A DNA stretch of 64,000 nucleotides, taken from positions 1 through 64,000 of the forward strand of contig NZ_SDWT01000005.1 of assembly GCF_004137255.1 (NCBI RefSeq), written 5' to 3'. A program made the position numbers and the translations under genes. The notes beneath the pieces are model-generated. The model worked only from the letters and a program-made list of their open reading frames with translations. It searched no databases and was not told the DNA's origin. Every line of letters begins with the position of its first letter. Within the stretch, counting starts at the first letter, position 1. This document shows, in pieces, positions 16,648-24,651 of this stretch. The stretch is from Nocardioides oleivorans. GTDB taxonomy: Bacteria > Actinomycetota > Actinomycetes > Propionibacteriales > Nocardioidaceae.

Positions 16648-17529
16648 ATGGGCACGCGCGACGACGGCTGGAAGCTCGCCGAGGGCGAGGACCTGGCTCC
16701 CGGGCTGAGCGCGCTGCGCCGGCTCGGCGGCGGGTCCGCCTACGAGGCGTGGCTGTGCTTCGACGAGGTCACCTGGTCCGCGGTGGTGGTCAAGGTGCTC
16801 CGTCCCTCGCAGGTCGACGACGAGTCCTCCCGGCGCGGGCTGCGCCGGGAGGTGCTCGCCCTCCGCACGGTCAACCACCCCGTCGTGGTCCGCAGCCTCC
16901 GCGACGGCCAGGACGGCGAGCGACCGCACGTCGTCCTCGAGCACGTCGACGGGCCGCGGCTCTCCAGCCTGGTCCGGCGCCACGGCCGGCTGCAGGAGCA
17001 GCAGTACCTCCCGCTGGCGATCGACGTCGCGTCGGCACTGCACTACCTGCGCCACCTCGGCTGGACCCACCTCGACATCAAGCCCAGCAACGTGATCATG
17101 GGCGCCCCGGCCCGGCTGATCGACCTGTCGGTCGCCCGGCTCGAGGAGGACGCCCGCCGGCTGCGGCACCCGATCGGCACCGACGCCTACATGGCGCCCG
17201 AGCAGGCGGACCCGACGGGCGAGCACGCACCGTCGTACGCCGCCGACGTCTGGGGCCTCGGCGCCACGCTGTTCCACGCCGTCGCGGGGCGGCGACCCTT
17301 CGCGCACGGCGACCCCGACGCGGACGACGTACGACTCCGCTTCCCGCAGCTGGTCCAGGCGCCCGGGCCGCTGCCCGACGGCGTACCGGGTCCGGTCGCG
17401 GACGTGCTCGACGCCTGCCTGCAGCGCGACCCGGACCGTCGGCCCCTGCCGCACGAGGTCGCCGACGCGCTCGAGCCCGTGCTGGCCGGCCTGCCGCGCG
17501 GGTCGCTGGCGGCCTTCCGGGTCAGGTGA
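16648..17529 (+). CDS. Stand-alone Ser/Thr protein kinase (Hanks type)
   Basis: A 293-residue single-domain kinase. Visible motifs: glycine loop LGGGSAYEAW, Lys in VVVKVLRP, catalytic loop HLDIKPSN, a DLS in place of DFG (RLIDLSVARL), and MAPEQ before the activation-segment helix. The C-lobe ends the protein, so there is no membrane segment or sensor domain. The ATG at 16648 has a GCAGGAG SD, 7 nt spacing. It follows the Asp-rich exported protein by 31 nt and converges on the response regulator with 6 nt between stops. It may phosphorylate components of this signalling island (inferred). Confidence 0.88.
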   Translation: MGTRDDGWKLAEGEDLAPGLSALRRLGGGSAYEAWLCFDEVTWSAVVVKVLRPSQVDDESSRRGLRREVLALRTVNHPVVVRSLRDGQDGERPHVVLEHVDGPRLSSLVRRHGRLQEQQYLPLAIDVASALHYLRHLGWTHLDIKPSNVIMGAPARLIDLSVARLEEDARRLRHPIGTDAYMAPEQADPTGEHAPSYAADVWGLGATLFHAVAGRRPFAHGDPDADDVRLRFPQLVQAPGPLPDGVPGPVADVLDACLQRDPDRRPLPHEVADALEPVLAGLPRGSLAAFRVR

Positions 17530-17546
17530 GCCGGGTCAGGTGAGCC
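17519..17546. repeat. 14-bp tandem duplication spanning two convergent stop codons
   Basis: GGGTCAGGTGAGCC occurs twice head to tail (17519-17532 and 17533-17546). The first copy holds the stop codon of the kinase on the plus strand; the second holds the stop of the response regulator on the minus strand. It looks like a slippage duplication at the gene junction. Confidence 0.85.
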
Positions 17547-18204
17547 GGTAGCCGACCCCGCGCACCGTCGCGATCGCGGTGCCACCGAGCTTCTTGCGGA
17601 GGTAGCCGACGTAGACGTCGACGACGTTGGACCCGGGGTCGAAGTCGTAGCCCCACACCAGGTCGAGCAGCTGCTCACGGGTGAGCACCTGGCCGGGGTT
17701 GAGCAGGAAGATCTCGGCGAGCGCGAACTCGCGCGCGGACAGCTCGTGCTCGCCTTGAGGTCCGGAGACGCGGCGGGTACGACGGTCCAGGCGCAGCGCA
17801 CCCACCACGAGGTCGTCGCCGGTGGTCGGCCCGTCGGCCGGCGCGAGGGCGCGGAGCCGGAGCCGGACCCGCGCCATCAGCTCGGCGAACCGGAACGGCT
17901 TGGCCATGTAGTCGTCGGCGCCGTTGTCGAGCGCGGCGACCGTGTCGGTGACCGAGTCACGCGCGGTGAGCACGATGACCGGCATCCGGCTGCCCTGCGA
18001 CCGGAGCTGGTCGAGCACCTCGAAGCCGTCCATGCCGGGCAGGCCGATGTCGAGCACCATGAGGTCGAAGCGACCCGAGAGCGCCTCGTCGAGGCCGCTC
18101 GGGCCGTCGACGGCGACCGTCGGCTGGTGGCCCTCGGCGCGCAGGCCCTTGGCCACGAACGAGGCGATGCGCTGCTCGTCCTCCACGATCAGGATCTGGG
18201 CCAC
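17536..18204 (-). CDS. OmpR-family response regulator
   Basis: A 222-residue regulator. The receiver domain covers about residues 1-120, with acidic pocket VEDE and phospho-acceptor Asp52 in VLDIGLPG, Thr in VLTARD and Lys in MAKPF. The winged-helix DNA-binding domain covers about 130-222 (VLTREQLLDLVWG and TVRGVGYRLT). Its start overlaps the histidine kinase stop by 16 nt. It probably binds the palindrome plus 11-bp-repeat sites at 16122 and 19952, which flank the island. Confidence 0.95.
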   Translation of the reverse strand: MAQILIVEDEQRIASFVAKGLRAEGHQPTVAVDGPSGLDEALSGRFDLMVLDIGLPGMDGFEVLDQLRSQGSRMPVIVLTARDSVTDTVAALDNGADDYMAKPFRFAELMARVRLRLRALAPADGPTTGDDLVVGALRLDRRTRRVSGPQGEHELSAREFALAEIFLLNPGQVLTREQLLDLVWGYDFDPGSNVVDVYVGYLRKKLGGTAIATVRGVGYRLT

Positions 18205-19646
18205 GGGGACTCCTTGCTGGTGAGGGTGATCTCGACGTGCGCGCCCCTGGGGTGGGAGTCGGTGATGCGGACCTCGCCGCCGTGGGCGTCGACGATCGCG
18301 CGCACGATGCTGAGGCCGAGCCCGAAGCCGTCGTCGCCCGCGCGCACGTGGCTGCGGCCGAACCGCTCGAGCACGGCCTCGCGGTCCTCCGGGGCGATGC
18401 CTTCGCCGGTGTCGCGCACCCAGAGTCGTACGACGTCGCCGTCGCGGTCGGAGCCGATGGCGATCTCGGCGCCGGGGTCGGTGTGCTTCACGGCGTTGTC
18501 GGCCAGCTGGAGCAGAGCCTGGGTGATGCGCTGCTCGTCGAGCACCGCCGCGCCGGTGGCCGAGGAGTCGAGCCGCCAGTCGCGGTCACCGAGCGCCCTG
18601 GCCTTCGCGAGCACCGACTGGGTGAGGACGTCGAGGTCGACCTCGCCCTCGACGAGGAAGTCCGGCCGGCGGCTCTTGGCGAGCAGGATGAGGTCCTGCA
18701 CGAGGCGCGACATCCGGTCGACCTCGTCGAGCAGCAGCTCACGGGTCTCGGCGAGCTCGGCGGCGTCGCCGGCGTCGAGCAGCTCGAGGTGGCCGCGCAG
18801 CACCGTCAGCGGTGTCTTGAGCTCGTGGCCGGCGTCGTCGAGGAACCGTCGCTGCGCTGCGAAGCCGGAGTCCAGCCGCTCGAGCATCCCGTTGAGGGTG
18901 CGGGTGAGCGCGGTGATGTCGTCGTTGCCCTGCTCGGGGATGCGGCGCGAGAGGTCGGTCGCGGTGATCTCGCGCGCCGTCGACTCCAGGGTGCGCAGCG
19001 GCGCGAGCAGGCGTCCGGACTGGAAGGCGGCGATGGTCGTGATGAGACCGAGCGAGAGGAGCGCGACGAGGGCGTAGGTCCGCAGGGTCCCGTCGAGCTC
19101 GTCGTGCTCGTCGGCGAGGAAGTTCACGATGACCAGCGCGCCCCGGCCCTGGGTGTTCAGCACCGGCACCACCGTCACCCAGGTCTCCCCGAACGAGGCG
19201 GACTCGATGATCCGGGTGCCGCCGGAGCGGGCAAGGTCCCGGACGGCCGCGTCGAAGGCCGGCTCGTCGAGCACCTCCTGGCCGTAGCGGTTGCGGGTGC
19301 GCTCGGGGATCTCGCCGCGGACGTAGCCGACGAGCATCTCGTCGTCGTCGGGGACGTTGCGGGTGAGGAAGACGTTGAGCAGGCTCCCGACGTCGTCGAA
19401 GCGACGACCGGTGTAGGGGTCGATCTGTCCCTGCAGCTCGCGGAACTCCGCGATCTCCTGGGCGATCTGGGCGTTGACCTGGCGCTCGATGCGGGCGGAC
19501 TCGAGGGCGTAGACCAGCCCGCCGGCCCCGGTCATCGCGGCCGCCGTGAGCACGGCGATGACGACGGTGATCCGGGTGCGGACGGAGACCTGGGCGAGAC
19601 GGCGGCCGGCACGGTCAGTCGTCGTCCTGCTCCGTCTCGGTGTCAT
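18189..19646 (-). CDS. Sensor histidine kinase
   Basis: A 485-residue kinase from the ATG at 19646. A longer version from 19694 would overlap the upstream gene by 80 nt. Order: membrane helix (about 26-47), extracytoplasmic domain of about 140 residues, second membrane helix (about 190-210), HAMP region (LLAPLRTLESTAREI), phospho-acceptor His in DDAGHELKTPLTVL, then an ATPase domain with N-box LADNAVKHT and G-boxes DTGEGI and GFGLGLSIV. It should sense an envelope signal and phosphorylate the regulator encoded just downstream. The start is uncertain because no good SD is visible. Confidence 0.93.
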   Translation of the reverse strand: MTPRRSRTTTDRAGRRLAQVSVRTRITVVIAVLTAAAMTGAGGLVYALESARIERQVNAQIAQEIAEFRELQGQIDPYTGRRFDDVGSLLNVFLTRNVPDDDEMLVGYVRGEIPERTRNRYGQEVLDEPAFDAAVRDLARSGGTRIIESASFGETWVTVVPVLNTQGRGALVIVNFLADEHDELDGTLRTYALVALLSLGLITTIAAFQSGRLLAPLRTLESTAREITATDLSRRIPEQGNDDITALTRTLNGMLERLDSGFAAQRRFLDDAGHELKTPLTVLRGHLELLDAGDAAELAETRELLLDEVDRMSRLVQDLILLAKSRRPDFLVEGEVDLDVLTQSVLAKARALGDRDWRLDSSATGAAVLDEQRITQALLQLADNAVKHTDPGAEIAIGSDRDGDVVRLWVRDTGEGIAPEDREAVLERFGRSHVRAGDDGFGLGLSIVRAIVDAHGGEVRITDSHPRGAHVEITLTSKESPWPRS

Positions 19647-19929
19647 CGTCCTCGCGGTCGTCGTCGGGGTCGTCGTCCCACTCGTCGTCGTCATCCTCCC
19701 CGATGGGGGTCGGTTGTGGCGTCACGACCTCGGCGGGCTCGTTCCTCGACGGCTCGGGCCTGACCGGCTCCGGTGTCGGGTCCGGCGTACCGGTGGGCGC
19801 GTCGCGCAGGATGACCGGGCTGTGGTCGGCGGGCCGGGGTCCCGTCGGGCTCGCCACCGTCGTGGCGACGTACGCCGTCACGGGGACGACGACGGCCACC
19901 AGGAGGAGTCCCTTGGTCAGCGGTCCCAT
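19615..19929 (-). CDS. Short membrane-anchored or exported protein with acidic tail
   Basis: A 104-residue protein. Residues 4-26 are hydrophobic (LTKGLLLVAVVVPVTAYVAT), a signal peptide or membrane anchor. A Pro/Thr/Glu-rich linker follows, then a C-terminal tail made almost only of Asp and Glu (EDDDDEWDDDPDDDREDDD). It overlaps the histidine kinase start, so the two genes are coupled, and it may be an accessory subunit of the kinase. Its acidic tail recalls the exported Asp-rich protein at 16215, and both genes have the same operator architecture upstream. Not a family I can name. Confidence 0.75.
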   Translation of the reverse strand: MGPLTKGLLLVAVVVPVTAYVATTVASPTGPRPADHSPVILRDAPTGTPDPTPEPVRPEPSRNEPAEVVTPQPTPIGEDDDDEWDDDPDDDREDDDTETEQDDD

Positions 19930-19951
19930 GCCCCGATGCTCGGAGCAGATC

Positions 19952-19989
19952 GTGGCGCCGGCATGAGACCCGGATGAGAGGCCTCTCAT
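19952..19989 (-). promoter_or_regulatory. Palindrome plus 11-bp repeats, candidate response-regulator site (copy 2)
   Basis: ATGAGAGGCCTCTCAT (19974-19989) is a perfect 16-bp palindrome. On the minus strand it is followed by TCTCAT (19963-19968), 11 bp from the TCTCAT of the palindrome, and by a weaker third repeat at 19952-19956. The arrangement aligns with copy 1 at 16122. It faces the acidic-tail protein, histidine kinase and regulator operon, which suggests autoregulation. It also lies 57 bp before the plus-strand acyl-CoA synthetase and could affect it. Confidence 0.7.
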
Positions 19990-20045
19990 CGACCCGCTCG
20001 TCCGGCCTCTCGTCCAGCCGCGTGACGCGTGCCACAGTTGCCCCC

Positions 20046-21596
20046 ATGATCGTCCCCTTCAGCGTCACCGACTTCATCGAGCGCGCAGCGGTCGTCTACG
20101 GCGAGCGCGACGGCATCGTCGACGAGCCGGACCAGCCGGCCGACTCGCTCGGCACCCTCACCTACGCCGAGGCCCACGCCCTCGCGCGCCGGCAGTCGGC
20201 CAGGCTCGACGAGCTCGGCATCGAGGTCGGCGACCGCGTGGCGATCGTCAGCCACAACTCGGCGCGCCTGCTCACGTCGTTCTTCGGCGTCAGCGGCTCG
20301 GGGCGGGTGCTGGTGCCGATCAACTTCCGGCTGCGCCCCGACGAGATCTCCTACATCGTCGCGCACTCGGGAGCACGGGTGCTCTACGTCGATCCCGAGC
20401 TCGTCGACTCGTTGAAGGACATCGACGTCGAGCACAGGTTCGTGATCGGCGACGACGACTCGATGTTCGCCGCACCCGGCGTCGAGCCGCGTGCGTGGGA
20501 GCCCGACGAGAACGCGACGGCGACGATCAACTACACCTCGGGCACGACCGCGCGTCCCAAGGGCGTGCAGCTCACGCACCGCAACCTCTGGACCAACGCG
20601 GTGACCTTCGGCCTCCACGCCGGCGTCACCGACCGCGACGTCTACCTCCACACCTTGCCGATGTTCCACGCCAACGGCTGGGGGATGCCGTTCGCGATGA
20701 CCGGGCTCGGCGTCCCGCAGGTGGTGCTCCGCAAGGTCGACGGCGCGGAGATCCTGCGCCGCGTCGAGCAGTACGGCGTCACCGTGATGTGTGCGGCCCC
20801 GGCCGTCGCCGCGGCGGTGCTGGAGGCGGCCCAGGACTGGGACGGCGAGATCCCCGGCCGCGACCGGGTGCGGATCATCATGGCTGGCGCCCCACCGCCG
20901 ACGAAGACGGTGGTGCGCGTCGAGGAGGAGCTCGGCTGGGAGTTCGTCCAGATCTACGGCCTCACCGAGACCTCGCCGCTGCTGACGGTCAACCGGTCGC
21001 GGTCCGAGTGGGACGACCTGTCGGCCGAGGAGCGCGCGCACAAGCTCGTGCGGGCCGGCGCACCGGCCATCGGCGTACGGCTCCGGGTGGACGACTCGGA
21101 GGAGGGGGCGGGCGAGGTCCTGGCGCGGTCCAACGTGATCCTCGAGGGCTACTGGGAGCGTCCCGACGAGACCGGTGCCGCGCTGCGCGACGGCTGGTTC
21201 CACACCGGCGACGGCGGCGTGATCGGCGAGGACGGCTACCTGTCGATCAGCGACCGCAAGAAGGACGTGATCATCACCGGCGGCGAGAACGTGTCCTCGA
21301 TCGAGGTCGAGGACGTGCTGTTCTCGCATCCGGCGGTCTCGGAGGTCGCGGTCATCGGGGTGCCGAGCGAGAAGTGGGGCGAGACCATCAAGGCGCTCGT
21401 CGTGCTCGCGGACGGCGCGGACGCCACGGACATGGAGGCCGAGCTGATCGCCTGGTGCAAGGACAAGGCCGCCGGCTACAAGGCGCCGACGTCGATCGAG
21501 TTCCGCGACGAGCTGGCCCGCACCGCGACCGGCAAGCTGCAGAAGTTCAAGCTGCGCCAGCCCTACTGGGAGGGGCAGGAGCGCCAGGTCAACTAG
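20046..21596 (+). CDS. Fatty-acyl-CoA synthetase (AMP-binding)
   Basis: A 516-residue ANL-superfamily ligase. Motifs: NYTSGTTARPKGVQLTH (P-loop), IYGLTETSPLL, the hinge SDRKKDVIITGGENVSS, and the catalytic Lys in ARTATGKLQKFKLR. The N-terminus (MIVPFSVTDFIERAAVVYGE) is typical of medium/long-chain enzymes of the FadD/AlkK type. No SD is visible; a CACAGT hexamer lies 7 nt before the ATG, so it may be leaderless. It is divergent from the two-component operon. The exact substrate is unknown. Confidence 0.92.
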   Translation: MIVPFSVTDFIERAAVVYGERDGIVDEPDQPADSLGTLTYAEAHALARRQSARLDELGIEVGDRVAIVSHNSARLLTSFFGVSGSGRVLVPINFRLRPDEISYIVAHSGARVLYVDPELVDSLKDIDVEHRFVIGDDDSMFAAPGVEPRAWEPDENATATINYTSGTTARPKGVQLTHRNLWTNAVTFGLHAGVTDRDVYLHTLPMFHANGWGMPFAMTGLGVPQVVLRKVDGAEILRRVEQYGVTVMCAAPAVAAAVLEAAQDWDGEIPGRDRVRIIMAGAPPPTKTVVRVEEELGWEFVQIYGLTETSPLLTVNRSRSEWDDLSAEERAHKLVRAGAPAIGVRLRVDDSEEGAGEVLARSNVILEGYWERPDETGAALRDGWFHTGDGGVIGEDGYLSISDRKKDVIITGGENVSSIEVEDVLFSHPAVSEVAVIGVPSEKWGETIKALVVLADGADATDMEAELIAWCKDKAAGYKAPTSIEFRDELARTATGKLQKFKLRQPYWEGQERQVN

Positions 21597-21634
21597 CCGG
21601 TCAGCCCGCCCCACGGTCCGGCTAGCCTTCGCGC

Positions 21635-22753
21635 ATGCCCTCGCTCGCCGACGTCGTCGACCTGCTGCACTCCTGGTACCCACCGTCCACCGCCGACTCG
21701 TGGGACGCCGTCGGGCTGGTCGCGGGCGACCCCACCGCAGCGGTGACGAAGGTGCTGTTCGCCGTCGACCCGACGATCGACGTCGCGCGCGAGGCCGTGG
21801 AGTGGGGCGCCGACCTGCTCGTCGTCCACCACCCGCTCCTGCTCTCGCCGGTGAGCTCGGTGGCGGCGACGACGCCGAAGGGGCGCACGCTGCACCACCT
21901 CACGTCCCACGGCTGCGCACTCCTCACCGCGCACACCAACGCCGACCAGGCCGTCTCCGGGGTGTCGGAGTCACTGGCGCTCGCACTCGGGCTCACCGAC
22001 CTGTCACCGATCCGGCCGGCACCGGCGGCTCCGCTCGACAAGGTCGTCGTCCTCGTCCCGGTCGACGCGGCCGAGGCGGTGCGCACCGCGCTGCACGAGG
22101 CGGGCGCCGGTCGCATCGGCGACTACGACTCCGCCTCCTGGTCGACGGCCGGCGAGGGTCGCTTCCGCCCGCTCGACGGCGCCACGCCGGCGGTCGGCTC
22201 GGTCGGGGAGCTGGAGGTGGTCGACGAGACGCGCATCGAGGTGGTGGCGCCGCGTGGTCGTCGTACGGCACTCGTGCGGGCGTTGCTGGCCGCCCACCCC
22301 TACGAGGAGCCGGCCTTCGACGTCATCCCGCTCGCCGACCCCGGCCTGGCCGCCACGGGCACCGGCAGGGTCGGGACGGTCGAGGCGACGACGCTGGACC
22401 GGTTCGCGGCGAAGGTGGCACGTTCGCTGCCGAGCACGGCCCACGGCGTCCGCGTCGCGGGCGACCCGACACGGCCGGTGCGCAGGGTCGCGGTGTGCGG
22501 CGGTGCGGGCGACTTCCTGCTCGACGAGCTGGCCGGCAGCGACGTCGACGTCTACGTCACCAGCGACCTGCGCCATCACCGGGCGGGGGAGTTCCTCGAG
22601 CACGACGGCCCGGCGCTCGTCGACGTCGCGCACTGGGCGGCGGAGTGGACCTGGCTCCCGGCGGTGGAGGCTCGGCTGCGCGCGGCGGTGGGCGATAGGG
22701 TCGAGACCCGGGTCAGCACGCTGTGCACCGATCCGTGGACGTTCCGCCACTAG
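21635..22753 (+). CDS. NIF3-like dinuclear metal-centre protein
   Basis: A 372-residue member of the NIF3/YbgI (DUF34) family. Metal ligands are visible in VVHHPLL (paired His), TAHTNAD (His and Asp) and near the end in DLRHHRAGEF. The long middle insert (about 130-240) corresponds to the CutA-like domain seen in the longer family members. The biochemical role is unsettled; GTP cyclohydrolase and metal-insertion roles have been proposed. TAGCCT (21623-21628) lies 6 nt before the ATG with no SD, a likely leaderless start. It precedes a zinc-ribbon coiled-coil gene, a pairing I recall as common in actinobacteria. Confidence 0.93.
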   Translation: MPSLADVVDLLHSWYPPSTADSWDAVGLVAGDPTAAVTKVLFAVDPTIDVAREAVEWGADLLVVHHPLLLSPVSSVAATTPKGRTLHHLTSHGCALLTAHTNADQAVSGVSESLALALGLTDLSPIRPAPAAPLDKVVVLVPVDAAEAVRTALHEAGAGRIGDYDSASWSTAGEGRFRPLDGATPAVGSVGELEVVDETRIEVVAPRGRRTALVRALLAAHPYEEPAFDVIPLADPGLAATGTGRVGTVEATTLDRFAAKVARSLPSTAHGVRVAGDPTRPVRRVAVCGGAGDFLLDELAGSDVDVYVTSDLRHHRAGEFLEHDGPALVDVAHWAAEWTWLPAVEARLRAAVGDRVETRVSTLCTDPWTFRH

Positions 22754-22793
22754 CCCCACCCCTGATCCAGCCAGCCCCGAAGCAGGAGAGCCG

Positions 22794-23534
22794 TTGAAGG
22801 CCGATCCCACCCACCAGCTCAAGCTCCTCGACGTCGCCGAGCTCGACTCGCGTGCCGCGCAGCTGCGCCACCAGCGGGCGCACCTGCCCGAGCTGGCCGA
22901 GATCGCCACCCTCGAGGCCGAGCGCACCGAGCTGACCGACAAGGTCCGCGACGCACGCATCGTCGTCGACGACCTCACGGTGGAGCAGGTGAAGGCCGAC
23001 CGCGAGGTCGAGCAGGTCAAGACGCGTCGCGAGCGCGACCGCAACCGCATGGACACCGGCCAGATCACGAACCCGAAGGACCTCGAGCGGATGCAGCACG
23101 AGCTGGTCTCGCTCGAGCGGCGGATCGCCTCGCTGGAGGACTCCGAGCTCGAGGTGATGGAGTCGCTGGAGGAGGCCCAGCAGGTGCTCGACGGCCTCGG
23201 GATCCGAGCCGACGACATCGACGCGAGGCTCGGTGAGCTGGTCACCGCGCGCGACGAGAAGCGGGTGACCCTCGACTCCCAGCTCGACGAGGTCGGCGCC
23301 GCCCGCGGTCCGGCGGTCGAGGGCGTGCCCGACGACCTGATGGCGCTCTACGAGCGGCTGCGCGAGCAGAAGGGCATCGGCGCCGCGCTGCTGAGGGGTC
23401 GCCAGTGCGGCGGCTGCAACATGACGCTCGACCCGTCGGAGATCTCGCGGATCCGGTCGACGCCGGCCGACGACGTCGTCCGGTGCGAGGAGTGCCAGCG
23501 CATCCTGGTGCGCACCGACGAGTCGGGTCTCTGA
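22794..23534 (+). CDS. Coiled-coil protein with C-terminal zinc ribbon
   Basis: A 246-residue protein. I choose the TTG at 22794 because an AGGAGAG SD lies just upstream; the frame is open further 5' inside the previous gene. Residues 10-175 are heptad-rich coiled coil with many Glu/Arg. The C-terminus holds a four-Cys zinc ribbon (CGGC about 25 residues before CEEC). This resembles the CT398/HP0958-like family, whose members act as RNA- or secretion-related chaperones in other bacteria. Its role here is unknown. Probably cotranscribed with the NIF3-like gene. Confidence 0.85.
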   Translation: MKADPTHQLKLLDVAELDSRAAQLRHQRAHLPELAEIATLEAERTELTDKVRDARIVVDDLTVEQVKADREVEQVKTRRERDRNRMDTGQITNPKDLERMQHELVSLERRIASLEDSELEVMESLEEAQQVLDGLGIRADDIDARLGELVTARDEKRVTLDSQLDEVGAARGPAVEGVPDDLMALYERLREQKGIGAALLRGRQCGGCNMTLDPSEISRIRSTPADDVVRCEECQRILVRTDESGL

Positions 23535-23550
23535 GCGGCTCCCTGACCTG

Positions 23551-24651
23551 ATGGCCGGGCGCTTCCTCGACGCGGAGCTGATGGCCGCACGCGGCCGTAC
23601 GTCGCTGCGCGCCCGGGTCGCCCGGCTGCGGTCGAAGGGCTGGGTCATCGGGCAGTGCGCGATCGCCGCGGGTGTCGCGTGGTGGCTGGCGGCCGACGTG
23701 TTCCAGCACCGGCTGCCGTTCTTCGCCCCGATCGCGGCCGTGGTCTCGCTCGGGATGTCCTACGGACAGCGGCAGCGTCGCGTCGCGGAGGTCACTGTCG
23801 GCGTCGCGCTGGGCGTCTTCCTGGGCGACGCCACCACCCACGTGATCGGGTCGGGCGGCTTCCAGATCATGCTGATCGTGGCCGCCGGGATGTCGATCGC
23901 GTTGCTGCTCGACGCCGGCCAGCTGCTGATCATCCAGTCGGCGGTGCAGGGCATCGTCGTCGCGGCGCTCGCTCCCGCCCCGGGTGCGGCCTTCCTGCGC
24001 TGGACCGACGCGCTCATCGGCGGTGCGGTCGCGCTGGTCGCGGCCACCGTGGTGCCACGCGCCCCGCTGCGCAAGCCACGCGACCAGGCCGCGGTCGTCG
24101 TGCGCAAGATCGCCGAGCTGCTCCGGTGCTCGGCCGACCGGCTCGCCGACGGTGACGTCGAGCAGTCGCTGGCCGTGCTGCGCGACGCCCGGTCGACCGA
24201 CGCGCTGATCGGCGAGCTCCGGGCGGCCTCGGAGGAGGGCATCTCGGTGGTGCAGTCCTCACCCTTTCGGAGACGGCACGGCGAGCACCAGCGCCAGCTC
24301 GCCGAGCTCGTGGAGCCGCTCGACGTGGCGCTGCGCAACACGCGCGTGATCGTGCGCCGGGTGACGGTGGCGGTCTACCGCCGCGAGCCGGTGCCGTCGT
24401 CGTACTCCGCCCTGATGCGCGAGCTCGCCGACCTCTCCGACCGCGTCGCCGACGAGCTCGTCGCCGACCGGATGGCGGGCGCGGTCATCGACGACCTCAT
24501 CGCCCTCGGCCGCGCCACGGCCACCGTCGAGCACAGCGCCGACCTCTCGGCGGAGGTGATCCTGGCCCAGGTGCGCTCGATCATCGCCGACCTGCTCGCG
24601 CTGTGCGGGATGGACCCCCTCGAGGCGACGGACGTGATCCCGCTCCGCTAG
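23551..24651 (+). CDS. FUSC-type (aromatic acid exporter-like) membrane protein
   Basis: A 366-residue protein. The N-terminal half has about five hydrophobic segments (for example VIGQCAIAAGVAWWLA, FFAPIAAVVSLGMSYG and QIMLIVAAGMSIALLLDAG), and the C-terminal half from about 175 is a cytoplasmic helical domain. The pattern fits FUSC / aromatic acid exporter family proteins. The start ATG at 23551 is 16 nt after the previous stop. Its stop overlaps the convergent yaaA stop within CTAG. Substrate unknown. Confidence 0.82.
   Translation: MAGRFLDAELMAARGRTSLRARVARLRSKGWVIGQCAIAAGVAWWLAADVFQHRLPFFAPIAAVVSLGMSYGQRQRRVAEVTVGVALGVFLGDATTHVIGSGGFQIMLIVAAGMSIALLLDAGQLLIIQSAVQGIVVAALAPAPGAAFLRWTDALIGGAVALVAATVVPRAPLRKPRDQAAVVVRKIAELLRCSADRLADGDVEQSLAVLRDARSTDALIGELRAASEEGISVVQSSPFRRRHGEHQRQLAELVEPLDVALRNTRVIVRRVTVAVYRREPVPSSYSALMRELADLSDRVADELVADRMAGAVIDDLIALGRATATVEHSADLSAEVILAQVRSIIADLLALCGMDPLEATDVIPLR

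Noticed and set aside
19647..19694. Histidine kinase start at 19694
   Set aside because: It would overlap the acidic-tail protein by 80 nt and adds only a Thr-rich stretch. The ATG at 19646 is preferred, though neither has a good SD.
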